A stretch of DNA of 64,000 bases from Prevotella sp. (GTDB taxonomy: Bacteria; Bacteroidota; Bacteroidia; Bacteroidales; Dysgonomonadaceae): contig JAITVV010000073.1 in NCBI GenBank assembly GCA_031285625.1, positions 1 through 64,000 on the forward strand. Direction: 5' to 3'. The notes under the pieces are model-generated. The model was not told the DNA's origin. It did not search any database and saw only the letters and a list, made by a program, of their open reading frames with translations. Within the stretch, counting starts at the first letter, position 1, and each line of letters opens with the position of its first letter. Shown piece by piece: positions 18,372 to 27,767 of this stretch. Both the position numbers and the translations under genes were made by a program.

Positions 18372-18793
18372 TATCTAGTATAAAGATAATACTATAAACT
18401 TATTCTAAAAAATATCCTATATCCCGTATTATACATATTAATGATATTGGTGATATTTTCGCCACGTGTCGCTGTTATTTTATATAATTCTACAAAGTCC
18501 TTTCATTCTTTTCGTCTATAATCTTATGCTGTTCGTCAAAGAATATACGTCTTTCTATAACGCCACTTCCTGAAATCAGTGTGGAAATCATTTTCATGGA
18601 GTTGATCATACGAACGAAGATTGATGGCCGATTAAGGAATGTGCATCAGAATAATAATACACCTCAAACGAAGTTATTTTAACAAGAATTACTTAAACTA
18701 TAAATACAGATCAGTTCCAAACATGCGGATATACTGAAATCAGGACAACAAATTATTGTCCTGATTTGAAGAATAGGGAGAAAATCAGGAATT
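18372..18793. other. Gene-free stretch with a decayed coding fragment and an inverted repeat
   Basis: No intact gene. On the minus strand a 50-codon frame (about 18640 to the TAG at 18490-18492) encodes a tail containing V-R-M-I-N-S-M-K-M-I-S and E-R-R-I-F-F-D-E-Q. An overlapping upstream frame (Y-Y-Y-S-D-A-H-S-L-I) looks like its continuation after a frameshift. It resembles the end of a decayed gene that I cannot name. A 12-bp inverted repeat lies at 18737-18767. Confidence 0.35.
18737..18767. terminator. 12-bp perfect inverted repeat after the yeiH-type gene
   Basis: Arms AAATCAGGACAA and TTGTCCTGATTT are separated by seven bases, 27 bases past the stop of the minus-strand exporter gene. 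The T-run is poor, so termination is likely but not certain. Confidence 0.5.
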
Positions 18794-19828
18794 TTATTCT
18801 AAAAACACCGGAATATACTTCACAATAAAATACCCTCCAAAGATCAGCCAACAAAACAATATAAAAGCCAGAATAAATGGTTTTGCTCCGGCTTCCTTAA
18901 ACTTCCGCAAATGCGTTTCTATACCCAAAGCAGTCATGGCCATTGTCAACAGGAATGTATCGATATAGTTTATGCCCTCTACAACAACCTGAGGCAACAA
19001 GTCTAGTGAATTGAAGCCGATAACGGCAATAAACCCGAAAGCAAACCAAGGAATAGTGATTTTAACACTACCACCCGAATTACCAGTTCTTGCTTTCATT
19101 TGCTGACCGATAATCAGTGCAAAGATCAACAGCACAGGAGCTAAAAAGATAACTCGTATCATCTTGACTATGATGGCTGCCTCAGATATGCTTTCTCCCA
19201 TCGCATTGCCTGCCCCTACCACATGAGCCACTTCGTGAATTGTAGCCCCGGTATAGAGTCCCCATTGAGTAGATGTGAAGCTCAATATACCGCTTTTAAA
19301 CAACACAGGGTACAGAAACATGGCAATAGTACCAAAGATAACGACAGTAGATACGGCAACTGCTGTTTTGTGTGGTTTATTATTCAATACCGGCTCCATT
19401 CCCAGAATAGCTGCCGCCCCACAGATGGCGCTTCCCGTACTGGTCAGCAAAGCTATTTCCTTGTCTATTTTCAGTAATTTCCCCCAAAATAGGCCCAGAC
19501 ACAATGTACCCGTTATGACGATAATGTCAATTATGATAGCCGAAAGCCCGACAGACATCACATTCTGAAAGGTCAACCGGAAACCGTATAATATAATAGC
19601 TAACCTCAAAAGTTTCTTCGAAGAAAAAGTAATTCCCGGAAGCCACTCTTCGGGCATATTCTTTTTCAGGGTATTACCATAGATCATACCGATAACGATA
19701 CCGATGATAAGCGGACTTAACGATAAATATTTAAATAGATGAAATTCGGCGATATAAAATGATGCACAGGCAAATAGTGCAACAAATAAAACGCCGTCAA
19801 TTGAGTGTATTCTTTTGCTCTCTGTCAT
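18794..19828 (-). CDS. YeiH-family putative sulfate exporter (UPF0324)
   Basis: A 344-residue inner-membrane protein with about ten helices. It carries family segments GIVIGMIYGNT, a glycine/alanine-rich TSTGSAICGAAAI stretch and GLYTGATIHEVAHVVGAG. Members are predicted anion (sulfate or related) exporters, with experimental support thin. It is divergent from a LysR regulator, the usual arrangement of yeiH with yeiE. The palindrome in the shared 147-base gap suggests that the regulator controls this gene. Confidence 0.85.
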   Translation of the reverse strand: MTESKRIHSIDGVLFVALFACASFYIAEFHLFKYLSLSPLIIGIVIGMIYGNTLKKNMPEEWLPGITFSSKKLLRLAIILYGFRLTFQNVMSVGLSAIIIDIIVITGTLCLGLFWGKLLKIDKEIALLTSTGSAICGAAAILGMEPVLNNKPHKTAVAVSTVVIFGTIAMFLYPVLFKSGILSFTSTQWGLYTGATIHEVAHVVGAGNAMGESISEAAIIVKMIRVIFLAPVLLIFALIIGQQMKARTGNSGGSVKITIPWFAFGFIAVIGFNSLDLLPQVVVEGINYIDTFLLTMAMTALGIETHLRKFKEAGAKPFILAFILFCWLIFGGYFIVKYIPVFLE

Positions 19829-19850
19829 ATTATTTTATTTTTTAATTGTT

Positions 19851-19858
19851 CAAAAGTA
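19851..19858 (-). promoter_or_regulatory. -7 box of the yeiH-type gene
   Basis: TACTTTTG on the minus strand, 22 bases before the start codon. Confidence 0.5.
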
Positions 19859-19891
19859 AGGCAAATAGCCAATAGTTGTTTCATTATTATA

Positions 19892-19906
19892 CTTATGAGT
19901 CATAAG
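19892..19906. promoter_or_regulatory. Palindromic LysR-type operator candidate
   Basis: CTTATGA, one central G, TCATAAG: a perfect 7-bp inverted repeat about 34 bases upstream of the yeiH -7 box and 72 bases ahead of the LysR start. The half GAGTCATAAG recurs upstream of the malate dehydrogenase gene. Confidence 0.5.
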
Positions 19907-19975
19907 GAGAAATGATGGTATAACTCATCTTTTTCTTAACTTAGTTGTTCTATTAGTAATAAAACACATCCGGCT

Positions 19976-20866
19976 ATGTTTAATTTCAGATTACAGGTTT
20001 TCCATTCGGTAGCGGTCAATTTAAGTTTCACAAAGGCTGCAAAGGAACTACATATCACTCAGCCTGCCGTAACAGGCAATATAAAAGAACTGGAAAATTC
20101 TCTAGGTATCAGTTTGTTCAATAGGGAGCAGAACAGTATATCGCTGACTAAGGCAGGACAAATCCTGCTGAAATATACCGAGAGAGCCACAGCGGAATAC
20201 AAACAAATAGAATATGAGATCGGGGTACTGCGAAAATCGTTCTCGGGTGAATTAAAGATCGGAGCGAGCACTACAATCGAACAATATATACTGCCTCCGA
20301 TTCTTGCCCGGTTTAATAAAGAACATCTCGAGATTTCAATTTCATTGTATAATAACAATACCATGAATATAGAGAAAGATGTCATATCCCGTAGAATCGA
20401 TCTAGGCATAGTGGAGGGCAATGTAGGCCGCAAAGAGTTTAGGTACGTTCCTTTTATGAAAGATGAGATAGTCGCTTTCGCGCACTCTTTCCAGCCTATA
20501 GCCAAAAAGAAAAAGATCCGGTTGGACGAGTTGATAAAGATACCGATCGTACTAAGGGAAAGCGGCTCCGGGACATTGGACATCATCACGGACGAATTGC
20601 AAAAACATAAAATCAAACTGAAAGATATGAACGTGAGGGTATCTCTTGGCAGTACTGAAAGTATTAAAAACTTTTTAGCTAATGGCAACTACATGGGACT
20701 TGCATCTGTATATGCTATAAAAAAAGAAGTAGCTCAGGGTTATTTTCAGATAATAGATATTGAAGGTTTGAATATTACCCGTACATTCAACTTTATCTAT
20801 CCACAGGGAGAGCAAAACGGACTACTCAATAAATTAATCGATTTTTGTATGAATAACAAGAGGTAA
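19976..20866 (+). CDS. LysR-family transcriptional regulator (YeiE/CysB-like)
   Basis: A 296-residue regulator. The N-terminal winged helix has FRLQVFHSVAVNLSFTKAAK and HITQPAVTGNIKELEN, the standard LysR pattern. Residues 90-290 form the substrate-binding domain, with LKIGASTTIEQYILPPIL and REGSG-like RESGSGT at the ligand site. It faces the YeiH-type exporter gene on the other strand and is followed after 102 bases by a malate dehydrogenase gene on the same strand. A motif shared between both intergenic gaps suggests that it acts on all three genes. Confidence 0.88.
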   Translation: MFNFRLQVFHSVAVNLSFTKAAKELHITQPAVTGNIKELENSLGISLFNREQNSISLTKAGQILLKYTERATAEYKQIEYEIGVLRKSFSGELKIGASTTIEQYILPPILARFNKEHLEISISLYNNNTMNIEKDVISRRIDLGIVEGNVGRKEFRYVPFMKDEIVAFAHSFQPIAKKKKIRLDELIKIPIVLRESGSGTLDIITDELQKHKIKLKDMNVRVSLGSTESIKNFLANGNYMGLASVYAIKKEVAQGYFQIIDIEGLNITRTFNFIYPQGEQNGLLNKLIDFCMNNKR

Positions 20867-20874
20867 TTTGCCGG

Positions 20875-20904
20875 GAGTCATAAGATTTGCTTATAATCCA
20901 TAAG
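20875..20904 (+). promoter_or_regulatory. Second copy of the GAGTCATAAG motif, upstream of malate dehydrogenase
   Basis: GAGTCATAAG at 20875-20884 is identical to half of the palindrome at 19892-19906. It is followed by CTTAT and another CATAAG, making a cluster of half sites about 40-60 bases before a -7 box (TAAATTTG, 20938-20945). Confidence 0.45.
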
Positions 20905-20937
20905 TATTTTAGAGAACTATTTTCCGATCAAATTGTA

Positions 20938-20945
20938 TAAATTTG
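20938..20945 (+). promoter_or_regulatory. -7 box of the malate dehydrogenase gene
   Basis: TAAATTTG, 23 bases before the start codon. Confidence 0.5.
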
Positions 20946-20968
20946 TAATCATCTAAAACAATAGGAAT

Positions 20969-21967
20969 ATGAAATTTATAACATCTGAAAAACTAACAAT
21001 CATTGGCGCTGCCGGTATGATCGGCTCGAATATGGCTCAATCTGCCCTTCTTATGGGGTTATCGTCCAATCTCTGTTTATACGATCCATATGCCATTGGG
21101 CTTGAAGGTGTAGCAGAAGAATTATTGCAATGTGGATTCAGAGGCGCGAATATCACTTATACCAGTAATATGGAGGAAGCCCTGAAAGACAGTAAATATA
21201 TCATTACATCGGGAGGGGCTGCCCGCAAAAAAGACATGACACGGGAAGACCTACTGAAAGGAAATGCCGAAATAGCTATTCAGTGTGGCAAAGACATCCG
21301 TCGATATTGTCCCGGTGTAAAACACGTTGTAGTCATATTTAATCCGGCTGATATAACAGGTCTGTTGGTTTTATTATACTCGGGGTTGAAACCATCGCAG
21401 GTGTCCACCCTTGCTGCACTTGACAGCACACGTTTACGAAACGAATTAGCTAAACACTTCAATATTCATCCCGACAAAGTAGTTAATTGCAGAACATACG
21501 GAGGGCATGGCGAACAAATGGCTGTCTTTTCGTCTACCGCCACTGTTAATGGGAAGCCGTTGGATAGCCTGATAGGTACACCGGCTCTTACTAACGAACA
21601 ATGGGAAAATATCAAGGAGCAGGTAATACAGGGAGGCAAACGGATCATAGAACTGCGGGGACGCTCTTCTTTCCAAAGTCCGGCCTACCTCTCGTTGGAA
21701 ATGATTCAGGCCGTTATGGGCAGTGAAAAGTTTGACTGGCCTGTGGGCTGTTATATTTCCAACGGGGAATTCAACCGCATTATGATGGCAATGGAAACAA
21801 CCTTAAATGCTGATGGGGTACATTACAGGAAAGTCAAAGGAACAGAACAGGAAGAGATCGCTTTGAAGGAGAGCTACCAGCATTTGTGCGATCTGAGAGA
21901 CCAACTTATTGGCTCGGGGATTATCCCTGCTATCAATCAATGGGCAGACATAAATCCAAATTTGTAA
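20969..21967 (+). CDS. mdh: Malate dehydrogenase (lactate/malate dehydrogenase family)
   Basis: A 332-residue NAD-dependent enzyme interconverting malate and oxaloacetate. The Rossmann motif is TIIGAAGMIGSNMAQ. The substrate-binding arginines lie in GGAARKKDMTRED, the catalytic Asp-Arg pair in LDSTRLRNELA and the catalytic histidine in YGGHGEQMAVF. FNPADITG holds the cofactor-contacting asparagine. The GGAAR context favours malate over lactate, as in Bacteroidales fermentation to succinate. The gene is downstream of the LysR gene and shares its operator-like motif, an unusual pairing with a sulfate-exporter module. Confidence 0.85.
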   Translation: MKFITSEKLTIIGAAGMIGSNMAQSALLMGLSSNLCLYDPYAIGLEGVAEELLQCGFRGANITYTSNMEEALKDSKYIITSGGAARKKDMTREDLLKGNAEIAIQCGKDIRRYCPGVKHVVVIFNPADITGLLVLLYSGLKPSQVSTLAALDSTRLRNELAKHFNIHPDKVVNCRTYGGHGEQMAVFSSTATVNGKPLDSLIGTPALTNEQWENIKEQVIQGGKRIIELRGRSSFQSPAYLSLEMIQAVMGSEKFDWPVGCYISNGEFNRIMMAMETTLNADGVHYRKVKGTEQEEIALKESYQHLCDLRDQLIGSGIIPAINQWADINPNL

Positions 21968-22175
21968 TTCATACTGGTCTGCACATATTTCCGCAAAGCG
22001 GTCACGCGTGGAATCGTCATCATCCTCTTTTATCTGTTTAATATATTTATTTATATGATTTTATGAGATGTGTGTGTGATTGAGAAATAAGTCAAGAAAC
22101 AGGAATTCTTGCAAGATGAATTCCCCCCTATATTCTTTTGAAAAAATAACTATACATGCAAGTTGTATGATACTA

Positions 22176-22212
22176 AATAAAAAAAGAGTTACAAAATAAA
22201 TTGTAACTCTTT
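22176..22212 (-). terminator. Terminator after tRNA-Met
   Basis: Arms AAAGAGTTACAA and TTGTAACTCTTT (12 bp, six-base loop) are followed on the minus strand by a T-rich run. Confidence 0.85.
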
Positions 22213-22222
22213 GATTTTCAAG

Positions 22223-22296
22223 TAGCGGGACCGAGAATTGAACTCGGGACCTCATGATTATGAATCATGCGCTCTAACCATCTGAGCTATCCCGCC
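22223..22296 (-). tRNA. tRNA-Met (anticodon CAT)
   Basis: On the minus strand the acceptor stem is GGCGGGA with TCCCGCT. The anticodon loop TTCATAA lies between CATGA and TCATG, and the T arm is CCGAG-TTCAATT-CTCGG. CAT could also mark an Ile2 tRNA modified to lysidine. The overall sequence looks like elongator Met, but the two cannot be told apart with certainty by eye. Confidence 0.88.
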
Positions 22297-22480
22297 ATCA
22301 TCACATTAGCGGGTGCAAAAATAGAAGATTATTTTTGATAATACAAGTATCAGTCTCGAAAATAATTAAAATAGTTGCAAACTAATTCGGAATACTCTCA
22401 TACACAAAGGATAATTAACTAATAAAATTTAAGAATAATATCTTTCACTCGAATATTACTCTCCACATTTTTCTTTTTAC

Positions 22481-22488
22481 TACTTTTG
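22481..22488 (+). promoter_or_regulatory. -7 box of the LptF/G operon
   Basis: TACTTTTG, 22 bases before the permease start. It probably serves the four-gene operon 22511-27630. Confidence 0.5.
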
Positions 22489-22510
22489 TACTCAATTTGG
22501 TTAATAGTTA

Positions 22511-24574
22511 ATGCTAAAAATAAAGAGGTTATATACATTCATTATTCAAACATTCCTACCCATCTTTATGATGACGTTCGGGATATGTTTGTTTATTGTA
22601 TTAATGCAGTTCCTATGGAAATTTGTAGAGGATCTTGTAGGTAAGGGACTCGATAATATCGTTCTTGCAGAACTCTTTATATATGCAATGTTAAGCCTTA
22701 TACCTTTAGCATTACCTTTAGCACTATTGTTAGCTTCTCTTATGGCTTTTGGAAACCTAGGAGAACGATTGGAATTATTAGCAATAAAGGCTTCTGGAGT
22801 TTCTTTATTGAAAACGATGAAACCACTTATTATTCTGGTTGCATTTGTTTCCATAGGAGCATTTTTCTTTCAGAATGAGGCTATGCCACGTATTCAGGTT
22901 AAGCTTAGATCTTTGATGATCTCTATCAGGCAAAAATCGCCCGAACTGGATATTCCTGAAGGATCTTTCTATAGTGGTATTACAAATTACAGTCTGTATG
23001 TAAAGAAAAAAGATCCGAAAACCAGGATATTAAAAGATGTCATAATATATGATACATCGGATGGATTTGACAATATGTCGGTATTCGTTTGTGATTCGGC
23101 ACTAATGAACGTATCTGCAAACAAAGACTTCCTACTTTTGAATTTGTATACTGGGCAACGTTTTGCTAATTTCCGCCAATCAGGACTGGAAGACACACGC
23201 CGTACCAATCGGTTTGTGCCGTACAGTAGAGAGAATTTTAAAGAAAAAAAGATTATTATACCATTTAATACCGGATTTGATAGAATGGATGAGTCTAACC
23301 TCGAAGGTACTCAAATATCCAAAAATATTGTACAACTAGGTTCTTCAATAGACTCATTAGGAAACCGGCTTGATAGTATAAATGTTCATGACCGGAGAAT
23401 AATAGGAACACATACATATTTGACATATCGTAATGCTGAATCTTATGTTAAATCAAAGAATAAAACAGATAGTATTAACAAATTATCCCAAGACAATCCA
23501 AGGAAAGATCACATTTCAACTAAAATTGACTTTGATTCATTATTAGCGACCTATAGTGCTGATGAACTGTCCCGATATATGAGTTCTGCAGCCAGCGATG
23601 CCGATGGAAGCAGATTCAATATAATGGAAACAACCCAAAAAGTGAATTTGCAGAAAAACATAAGGATGCACAAGGTAGAATGGCATCGTAAGTTTGTACT
23701 ATCCTTTGCCTGCCTAATTTTTTTCTTCATAGGTGCACCCCTTGGAGCTATTATACGAAAAGGCGGGCTTGGTATGCCGGTTGTTGTTTCTGTCTTGTTA
23801 TTTATCGTTTACTATATAATAGATAATGTTGGGTATAAGATGGCTCGCGATGGAGTATGGGAGGTATGGCAAGGTATGTGGCTAAGTTCGTTTGCTCTAT
23901 TCCCTTTAGGAGTATTCCTTACCTATAAAGCGATGAATGACTCTGCATTATTCAATCCTGAGGCATATGGTAAATTCTTTAATAAAATATTATTTATCAA
24001 AACTCCACCCAAATTAACCGATGCTCAAAGAGAAGAAATGGTACAAAAAATACCTTCTCTTTCAAGCTTATCTCTCGAACCAGAAGTTACTAATGGGTTA
24101 AAGGCTATGGATAGCGACAAGCTAAGAAATATCGTTGATAATTACAAAGAATTTAATTATAACCAAACTATGCAACTCGCAGCCTTAAGCATCCTCAAGG
24201 AGCGGGAAGCAGATCTTAGCGATATAACTAACAAACAAGACCGGAAATCTTCTGAGGAGCTTATGAGTCTATTTGAAAAGAGTTCATTGCTTACAGGGAT
24301 AGGTTACCTTTTATTTATTATTCTATACTTAATTAGTAACTTTACCATACTGGACTTACTACCAGATAAGATTCTGATTATATACATTATATTATATATC
24401 AGATCGTTTATCTATTACTTTACATTCTGTGAAAGGACTGAAAAGAAATCAAAAAAATATCAGGCATTTGTTATGATATTATCACTTGCCTGTTACCCAT
24501 TAGGATATTTCCTTATGAAAAAAAAAATGAAAAATGATTTGGAAAATATCGAAATAATATCATACCTAAAATAA
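22511..24574 (+). CDS. LptF/LptG-family lipopolysaccharide-export permease, with C-terminal extension
   Basis: A 687-residue inner-membrane protein of the YjgP/YjgQ family that extracts lipopolysaccharide from the inner membrane for the Lpt bridge. The first about 110 residues hold three helices (IPLALPLALLLASLMAFG, then a GERLELLAIKASG coupling segment). A large periplasmic beta domain occupies about 120-390, and helices return at about 400-480 (GAPLGAIIRKGGLGMPVVVS). Residues 500-687 are an extension with two or three extra helices, so the protein is longer than the roughly 360-residue proteobacterial form. It is the first gene of an operon with ribBA. Confidence 0.87.
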   Translation: MLKIKRLYTFIIQTFLPIFMMTFGICLFIVLMQFLWKFVEDLVGKGLDNIVLAELFIYAMLSLIPLALPLALLLASLMAFGNLGERLELLAIKASGVSLLKTMKPLIILVAFVSIGAFFFQNEAMPRIQVKLRSLMISIRQKSPELDIPEGSFYSGITNYSLYVKKKDPKTRILKDVIIYDTSDGFDNMSVFVCDSALMNVSANKDFLLLNLYTGQRFANFRQSGLEDTRRTNRFVPYSRENFKEKKIIIPFNTGFDRMDESNLEGTQISKNIVQLGSSIDSLGNRLDSINVHDRRIIGTHTYLTYRNAESYVKSKNKTDSINKLSQDNPRKDHISTKIDFDSLLATYSADELSRYMSSAASDADGSRFNIMETTQKVNLQKNIRMHKVEWHRKFVLSFACLIFFFIGAPLGAIIRKGGLGMPVVVSVLLFIVYYIIDNVGYKMARDGVWEVWQGMWLSSFALFPLGVFLTYKAMNDSALFNPEAYGKFFNKILFIKTPPKLTDAQREEMVQKIPSLSSLSLEPEVTNGLKAMDSDKLRNIVDNYKEFNYNQTMQLAALSILKEREADLSDITNKQDRKSSEELMSLFEKSSLLTGIGYLLFIILYLISNFTILDLLPDKILIIYIILYIRSFIYYFTFCERTEKKSKKYQAFVMILSLACYPLGYFLMKKKMKNDLENIEIISYLK

Positions 24575-24586
24575 CATAACATAAAT

Positions 24587-25804
24587 ATGGACAGAATAAA
24601 GCTGGACACAGTAGAAGAAGCAATTGATGAAATTAGAAAAGGAAATTTCGTGATTGTTGTAGATGATGAAGATCGTGAAAACGAAGGTGACCTTATTATT
24701 GCTGCTGAAGCAATAACTCCTGAAAAAGTAAACTTCATGGAAACTCATGCAAGAGGTCTTATCTGCGCTCCATTAACGGCTGAAAGATGTGAAGAACTGG
24801 ATCTCCCGATGATGGTGACTCATAATACATCAACACATGCTACCCCATTTACAGTATCGATAGATCTATTGAAAAATGGTGTTACTACAGGAATATCAGC
24901 ATACGACAGGGCTCAGACAATATTAGCTCTAACAAGAAAAGATACAAAACCAGAAGACTTCGGGCGTCCAGGACATATTTTCCCGCTGAAAGCTAAAGAC
25001 AAAGGGGTACTTAGCCGCATAGGACATACAGAAGCAGCAGTAGATCTTGCACGCCTTGCCGGACTTTATCCTGCTGGTGTACTAATAGAAATAAAGAAAG
25101 AAGACGGAGAAATGGCCCGCCTTCCGGAGTTACGGGAGATGGCAAACGAATATAATCTCAAATTGATATCTGTAGCTGACCTTATTCGTTACAGACTGGA
25201 AAGAGAATCCCTTATAGAGAAAGGGGCTGAAGTAAAAATGCCAACTGTCTATGGAGATTTTCATTTAATACCATTCAAGCAAAAAGCAACCGGGCTTGAA
25301 CATGTTGCTCTCATTAAAGGTACATGGCAAAAAGATGAACCGATATTAGTGCGTGTACATTCTTCATGTGTCACTGGAGATATATTCGGATCGAAACGCT
25401 GCGAATGTGGAGAACAATTACACAAATCGATGCAAATGATCCAGGATGCAGGCAAAGGCATTATCGTATACCTCAATCAGGAAGGTAGAGGTATCGGTCT
25501 TATGGCTAAAATGGAAGCATATAAATTACAGGAAGAAGGTTACGATACGGTAGATGCCAACCTTCACTTAGGCTATCGTGCTGACGAACGCGATTATGGC
25601 GTTGGAGCAGCAATATTAAGAGACCTGGAAGTGAGTAAGATGCGACTTCTAACCAATAATCCTGTTAAGAGAAAAGGACTTGAATCGTTTGGTCTTACTG
25701 TGATCGAAAATGTTCCGATTGAAGTTACTCCCAATAAATATAATACGTTCTATATGAAGACAAAAAAAGAACGTATGGGGCATGATTTACACAATGTGGA
25801 TTAA
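24587..25804 (+). CDS. ribBA: Bifunctional 3,4-dihydroxy-2-butanone-4-phosphate synthase / GTP cyclohydrolase II
   Basis: A 405-residue riboflavin-pathway enzyme. Residues 1-200 are the RibB part with [12 protein letters not shown] and [10 protein letters not shown]. Residues 205-400 are the RibA part with the zinc ligands in [17 protein letters not shown] and the NQEGRGIGL loop. The first half makes the four-carbon unit from ribulose-5-phosphate and the second opens GTP. It starts 12 bases after the permease gene. The length is normal for the fused form. Confidence 0.96.
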   Translation: MDRIKLDTVEEAIDEIRKGNFVIVVDDEDRENEGDLIIAAEAITPEKVNFMETHARGLICAPLTAERCEELDLPMMVTHNTSTHATPFTVSIDLLKNGVTTGISAYDRAQTILALTRKDTKPEDFGRPGHIFPLKAKDKGVLSRIGHTEAAVDLARLAGLYPAGVLIEIKKEDGEMARLPELREMANEYNLKLISVADLIRYRLERESLIEKGAEVKMPTVYGDFHLIPFKQKATGLEHVALIKGTWQKDEPILVRVHSSCVTGDIFGSKRCECGEQLHKSMQMIQDAGKGIIVYLNQEGRGIGLMAKMEAYKLQEEGYDTVDANLHLGYRADERDYGVGAAILRDLEVSKMRLLTNNPVKRKGLESFGLTVIENVPIEVTPNKYNTFYMKTKKERMGHDLHNVD

Positions 25805-25809
25805 CAGAA

Positions 25810-26415
25810 ATGGTAAAAACTGAAATTGAAGAGAAGTTTGATTATCTGGTTTCAAAGGTCATTTGGCCTCATTTCAAACCGCTGGGTTATAAAAAATCCG
25901 GTAACAATTTCCGTTTTTATGATGATACTAACGAATGGGGTAAAATTGTAAACTTTCAGAAAAGTATGTATTACAACAAAGAGCATATCCATTTCACAAT
26001 AAATATAGGGCTCTTTTTGAATGACACTTATCTTAATTTTGGAAAACCTCCTGGTAATAAGTTCACTGAACCTTCTTGTGTGATAAGGAACAGGATAGGA
26101 GACCTAATGAATACCAAAGATACCTGGTATGACCTGACTCCTGAAACAGATATAGAAAATTTCAGTGAAAATATAGAAACTATTTTCAAGAAATACATTC
26201 TCTCATATCTCAATAAGTATAAATCGAAACAAGATATTTTCTTTGCTCTTACTCAAAAGATTAGATATTCTGTTAATGAACTGGAATGTCTGTTCTACAA
26301 TGGATATAAGAAACAAGCATTAGACGCTCTTGAAAAAGAATTAAAAGGAGCAAAAAATGAACATTATATTCAAAATTTATTAAAAACAAAAAACGAATTC
26401 TTAAACAATCAATAA
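25810..26415 (+). CDS. DUF4304-type protein
   Basis: A 201-residue cytoplasmic protein with no signal or membrane helix. The N-terminal KPLGYKKSGNNFRFY and IVNFQKSMYYNKEHIHFTINIGLF segments match the pattern of the uncharacterised DUF4304 family (a conserved core of about 120 residues). The remaining C-terminus is helical and charged. It starts 5 bases after ribBA and ends 21 bases before the aminotransferase, so it is translated within a housekeeping operon. Function unknown. Confidence 0.7.
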   Translation: MVKTEIEEKFDYLVSKVIWPHFKPLGYKKSGNNFRFYDDTNEWGKIVNFQKSMYYNKEHIHFTINIGLFLNDTYLNFGKPPGNKFTEPSCVIRNRIGDLMNTKDTWYDLTPETDIENFSENIETIFKKYILSYLNKYKSKQDIFFALTQKIRYSVNELECLFYNGYKKQALDALEKELKGAKNEHYIQNLLKTKNEFLNNQ

Positions 26416-26436
26416 TAATTCTAAAAACGATCGGTA

Positions 26437-27630
26437 ATGGCACAAGTATCAGCACGCATAGCGAATCTGGCTATATCAGAAACCTTGGCTATGTCTCAAA
26501 AAAGCAATGAGCTCAAAGCACAGGGAATCAATGTAATTAATCTAAGTGTAGGAGAACCTGATTTTTTTACACCTGATCATATCAAAGAAGCTGCAAAGAA
26601 AGCTATTGACGACAATTTCTCTTTTTATTCTCCAGTTCCCGGATATATGTCATTACGACAAGCAATATCTAGAAAATTAGAAACTGAGAATGGACTTAGT
26701 TTCAAACCTGAGCAGATCATTTGTTCTGGAGGAGCCAAGCAAGCAGTATGTAATGCTGTATTAAGTGTTGTTGATCCGGGTGACCAAGTGATAATTCCGG
26801 CTCCATGCTGGGTTAGCTATATAGAGATGGTTAAGCTTGCTGAAGGAGAGAGTTATGTAATCCATACCAATATTGAACAGGATTTTAAAATAACTCCTGA
26901 AGAATTGGAAGCCGCTATTAACCCCAAAACTAAAGCAATCATTCTTTGTGCACCATCAAATCCAACCGGAAGTGTTTATAGCAGAGAAGAGCTTAAAGCT
27001 TTGGCTGATGTCTTAGCCAAATATCCAAATATAATTATTATCTCAGATGAGATTTACGAGCATATCAACTATGTTGGCAAACATGAAAGTATTGCCCAAT
27101 TCGAAAATGTTAAAGAGCGTGTAGTTATAGTAAATGGTGTATCCAAAGCTTATGCTATGACAGGATGGCGTTTAGGATGGATGGCTGCTCCACAATGGGT
27201 TGTTGCTGCTTGTAATAAACTACAAGGGCAATACACTTCCGGAGCATCTTCAATATCACAGAAGGCAGCCGAAGCAGCATATAATGGTGATCAACGATGT
27301 GTGGAGGAAATGCGTCAGGCATTTATGCGCCGTAGAGATCTCATCGTCAAACTTGCATCTGATATAGAAGGATTTAAAGTAAATAAGCCTGAGGGAGCAT
27401 TTTATCTATTCCCAGAGTGCAGCTACTATTTTGGAAAGTCATATGATGGAAGAACAATTAATTCATCCGCCGATTTAGCAATGTTCCTATTAGAAGTAGG
27501 TCATGTAGCTTGTGTAGGTGGTTTGGCATTTGAAGCTCCAAACTATATTCGTTTCTCATATGCGACTTCTGATGAAAATATTGTTGAAGCAATGAGGCGT
27601 GTAAAAGAGAGTCTTGCCAAATTGAAATAA
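26437..27630 (+). CDS. aspC: Aspartate-type aminotransferase, class I, PLP-dependent
   Basis: A 397-residue aminotransferase of the Ib aspartate group. The PLP lysine lies in VNGVSKAYAMTGWRLGW and the substrate-binding arginine in the C-terminal YIRFSYA. SVGEPDFFTPDHI and LCAPSNPTGSVY are the family's cofactor-binding segments. It moves amino groups between aspartate (or related acids) and 2-oxoglutarate. It is the last gene of the operon starting with the Lpt permease, with no terminator hairpin right after it. Confidence 0.92.
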   Translation: MAQVSARIANLAISETLAMSQKSNELKAQGINVINLSVGEPDFFTPDHIKEAAKKAIDDNFSFYSPVPGYMSLRQAISRKLETENGLSFKPEQIICSGGAKQAVCNAVLSVVDPGDQVIIPAPCWVSYIEMVKLAEGESYVIHTNIEQDFKITPEELEAAINPKTKAIILCAPSNPTGSVYSREELKALADVLAKYPNIIIISDEIYEHINYVGKHESIAQFENVKERVVIVNGVSKAYAMTGWRLGWMAAPQWVVAACNKLQGQYTSGASSISQKAAEAAYNGDQRCVEEMRQAFMRRRDLIVKLASDIEGFKVNKPEGAFYLFPECSYYFGKSYDGRTINSSADLAMFLLEVGHVACVGGLAFEAPNYIRFSYATSDENIVEAMRRVKESLAKLK

Positions 27631-27676
27631 TTTTCAATATTTAGAATAATTAAAGCTATAATATCATTTTTATTCC

Positions 27677-27684
27677 TATCTTTG
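27677..27684 (+). promoter_or_regulatory. -7 box of the carAB leader transcript
   Basis: TATCTTTG. Transcription from about 27691 would run through a ten-codon open frame to the terminator at 27768-27807. Confidence 0.5.
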
Positions 27685-27731
27685 CACCTCAGATATTCAT
27701 ACGAGAATTTGAAATTTTGAGTATTTGAGAA

Positions 27732-27764
27732 ATGAGAAAAAAGAAGATAAGACATTTATTATAA
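27732..27764 (+). CDS. Candidate leader peptide upstream of carAB (10 residues, M-R-K-K-K-I-R-H-L-L)
   Basis: A short frame with ATG at 27732 and TAA at 27762-27764, lying between a promoter box and a strong terminator. Half of its residues are Arg or Lys. The placement is that of an attenuator leader peptide. Arginine is a product of the carbamoyl-phosphate pathway, which makes arginine sensing conceivable but unproven. Confidence 0.3.
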   Translation: MRKKKIRHLL

Positions 27765-27767
27765 ACT

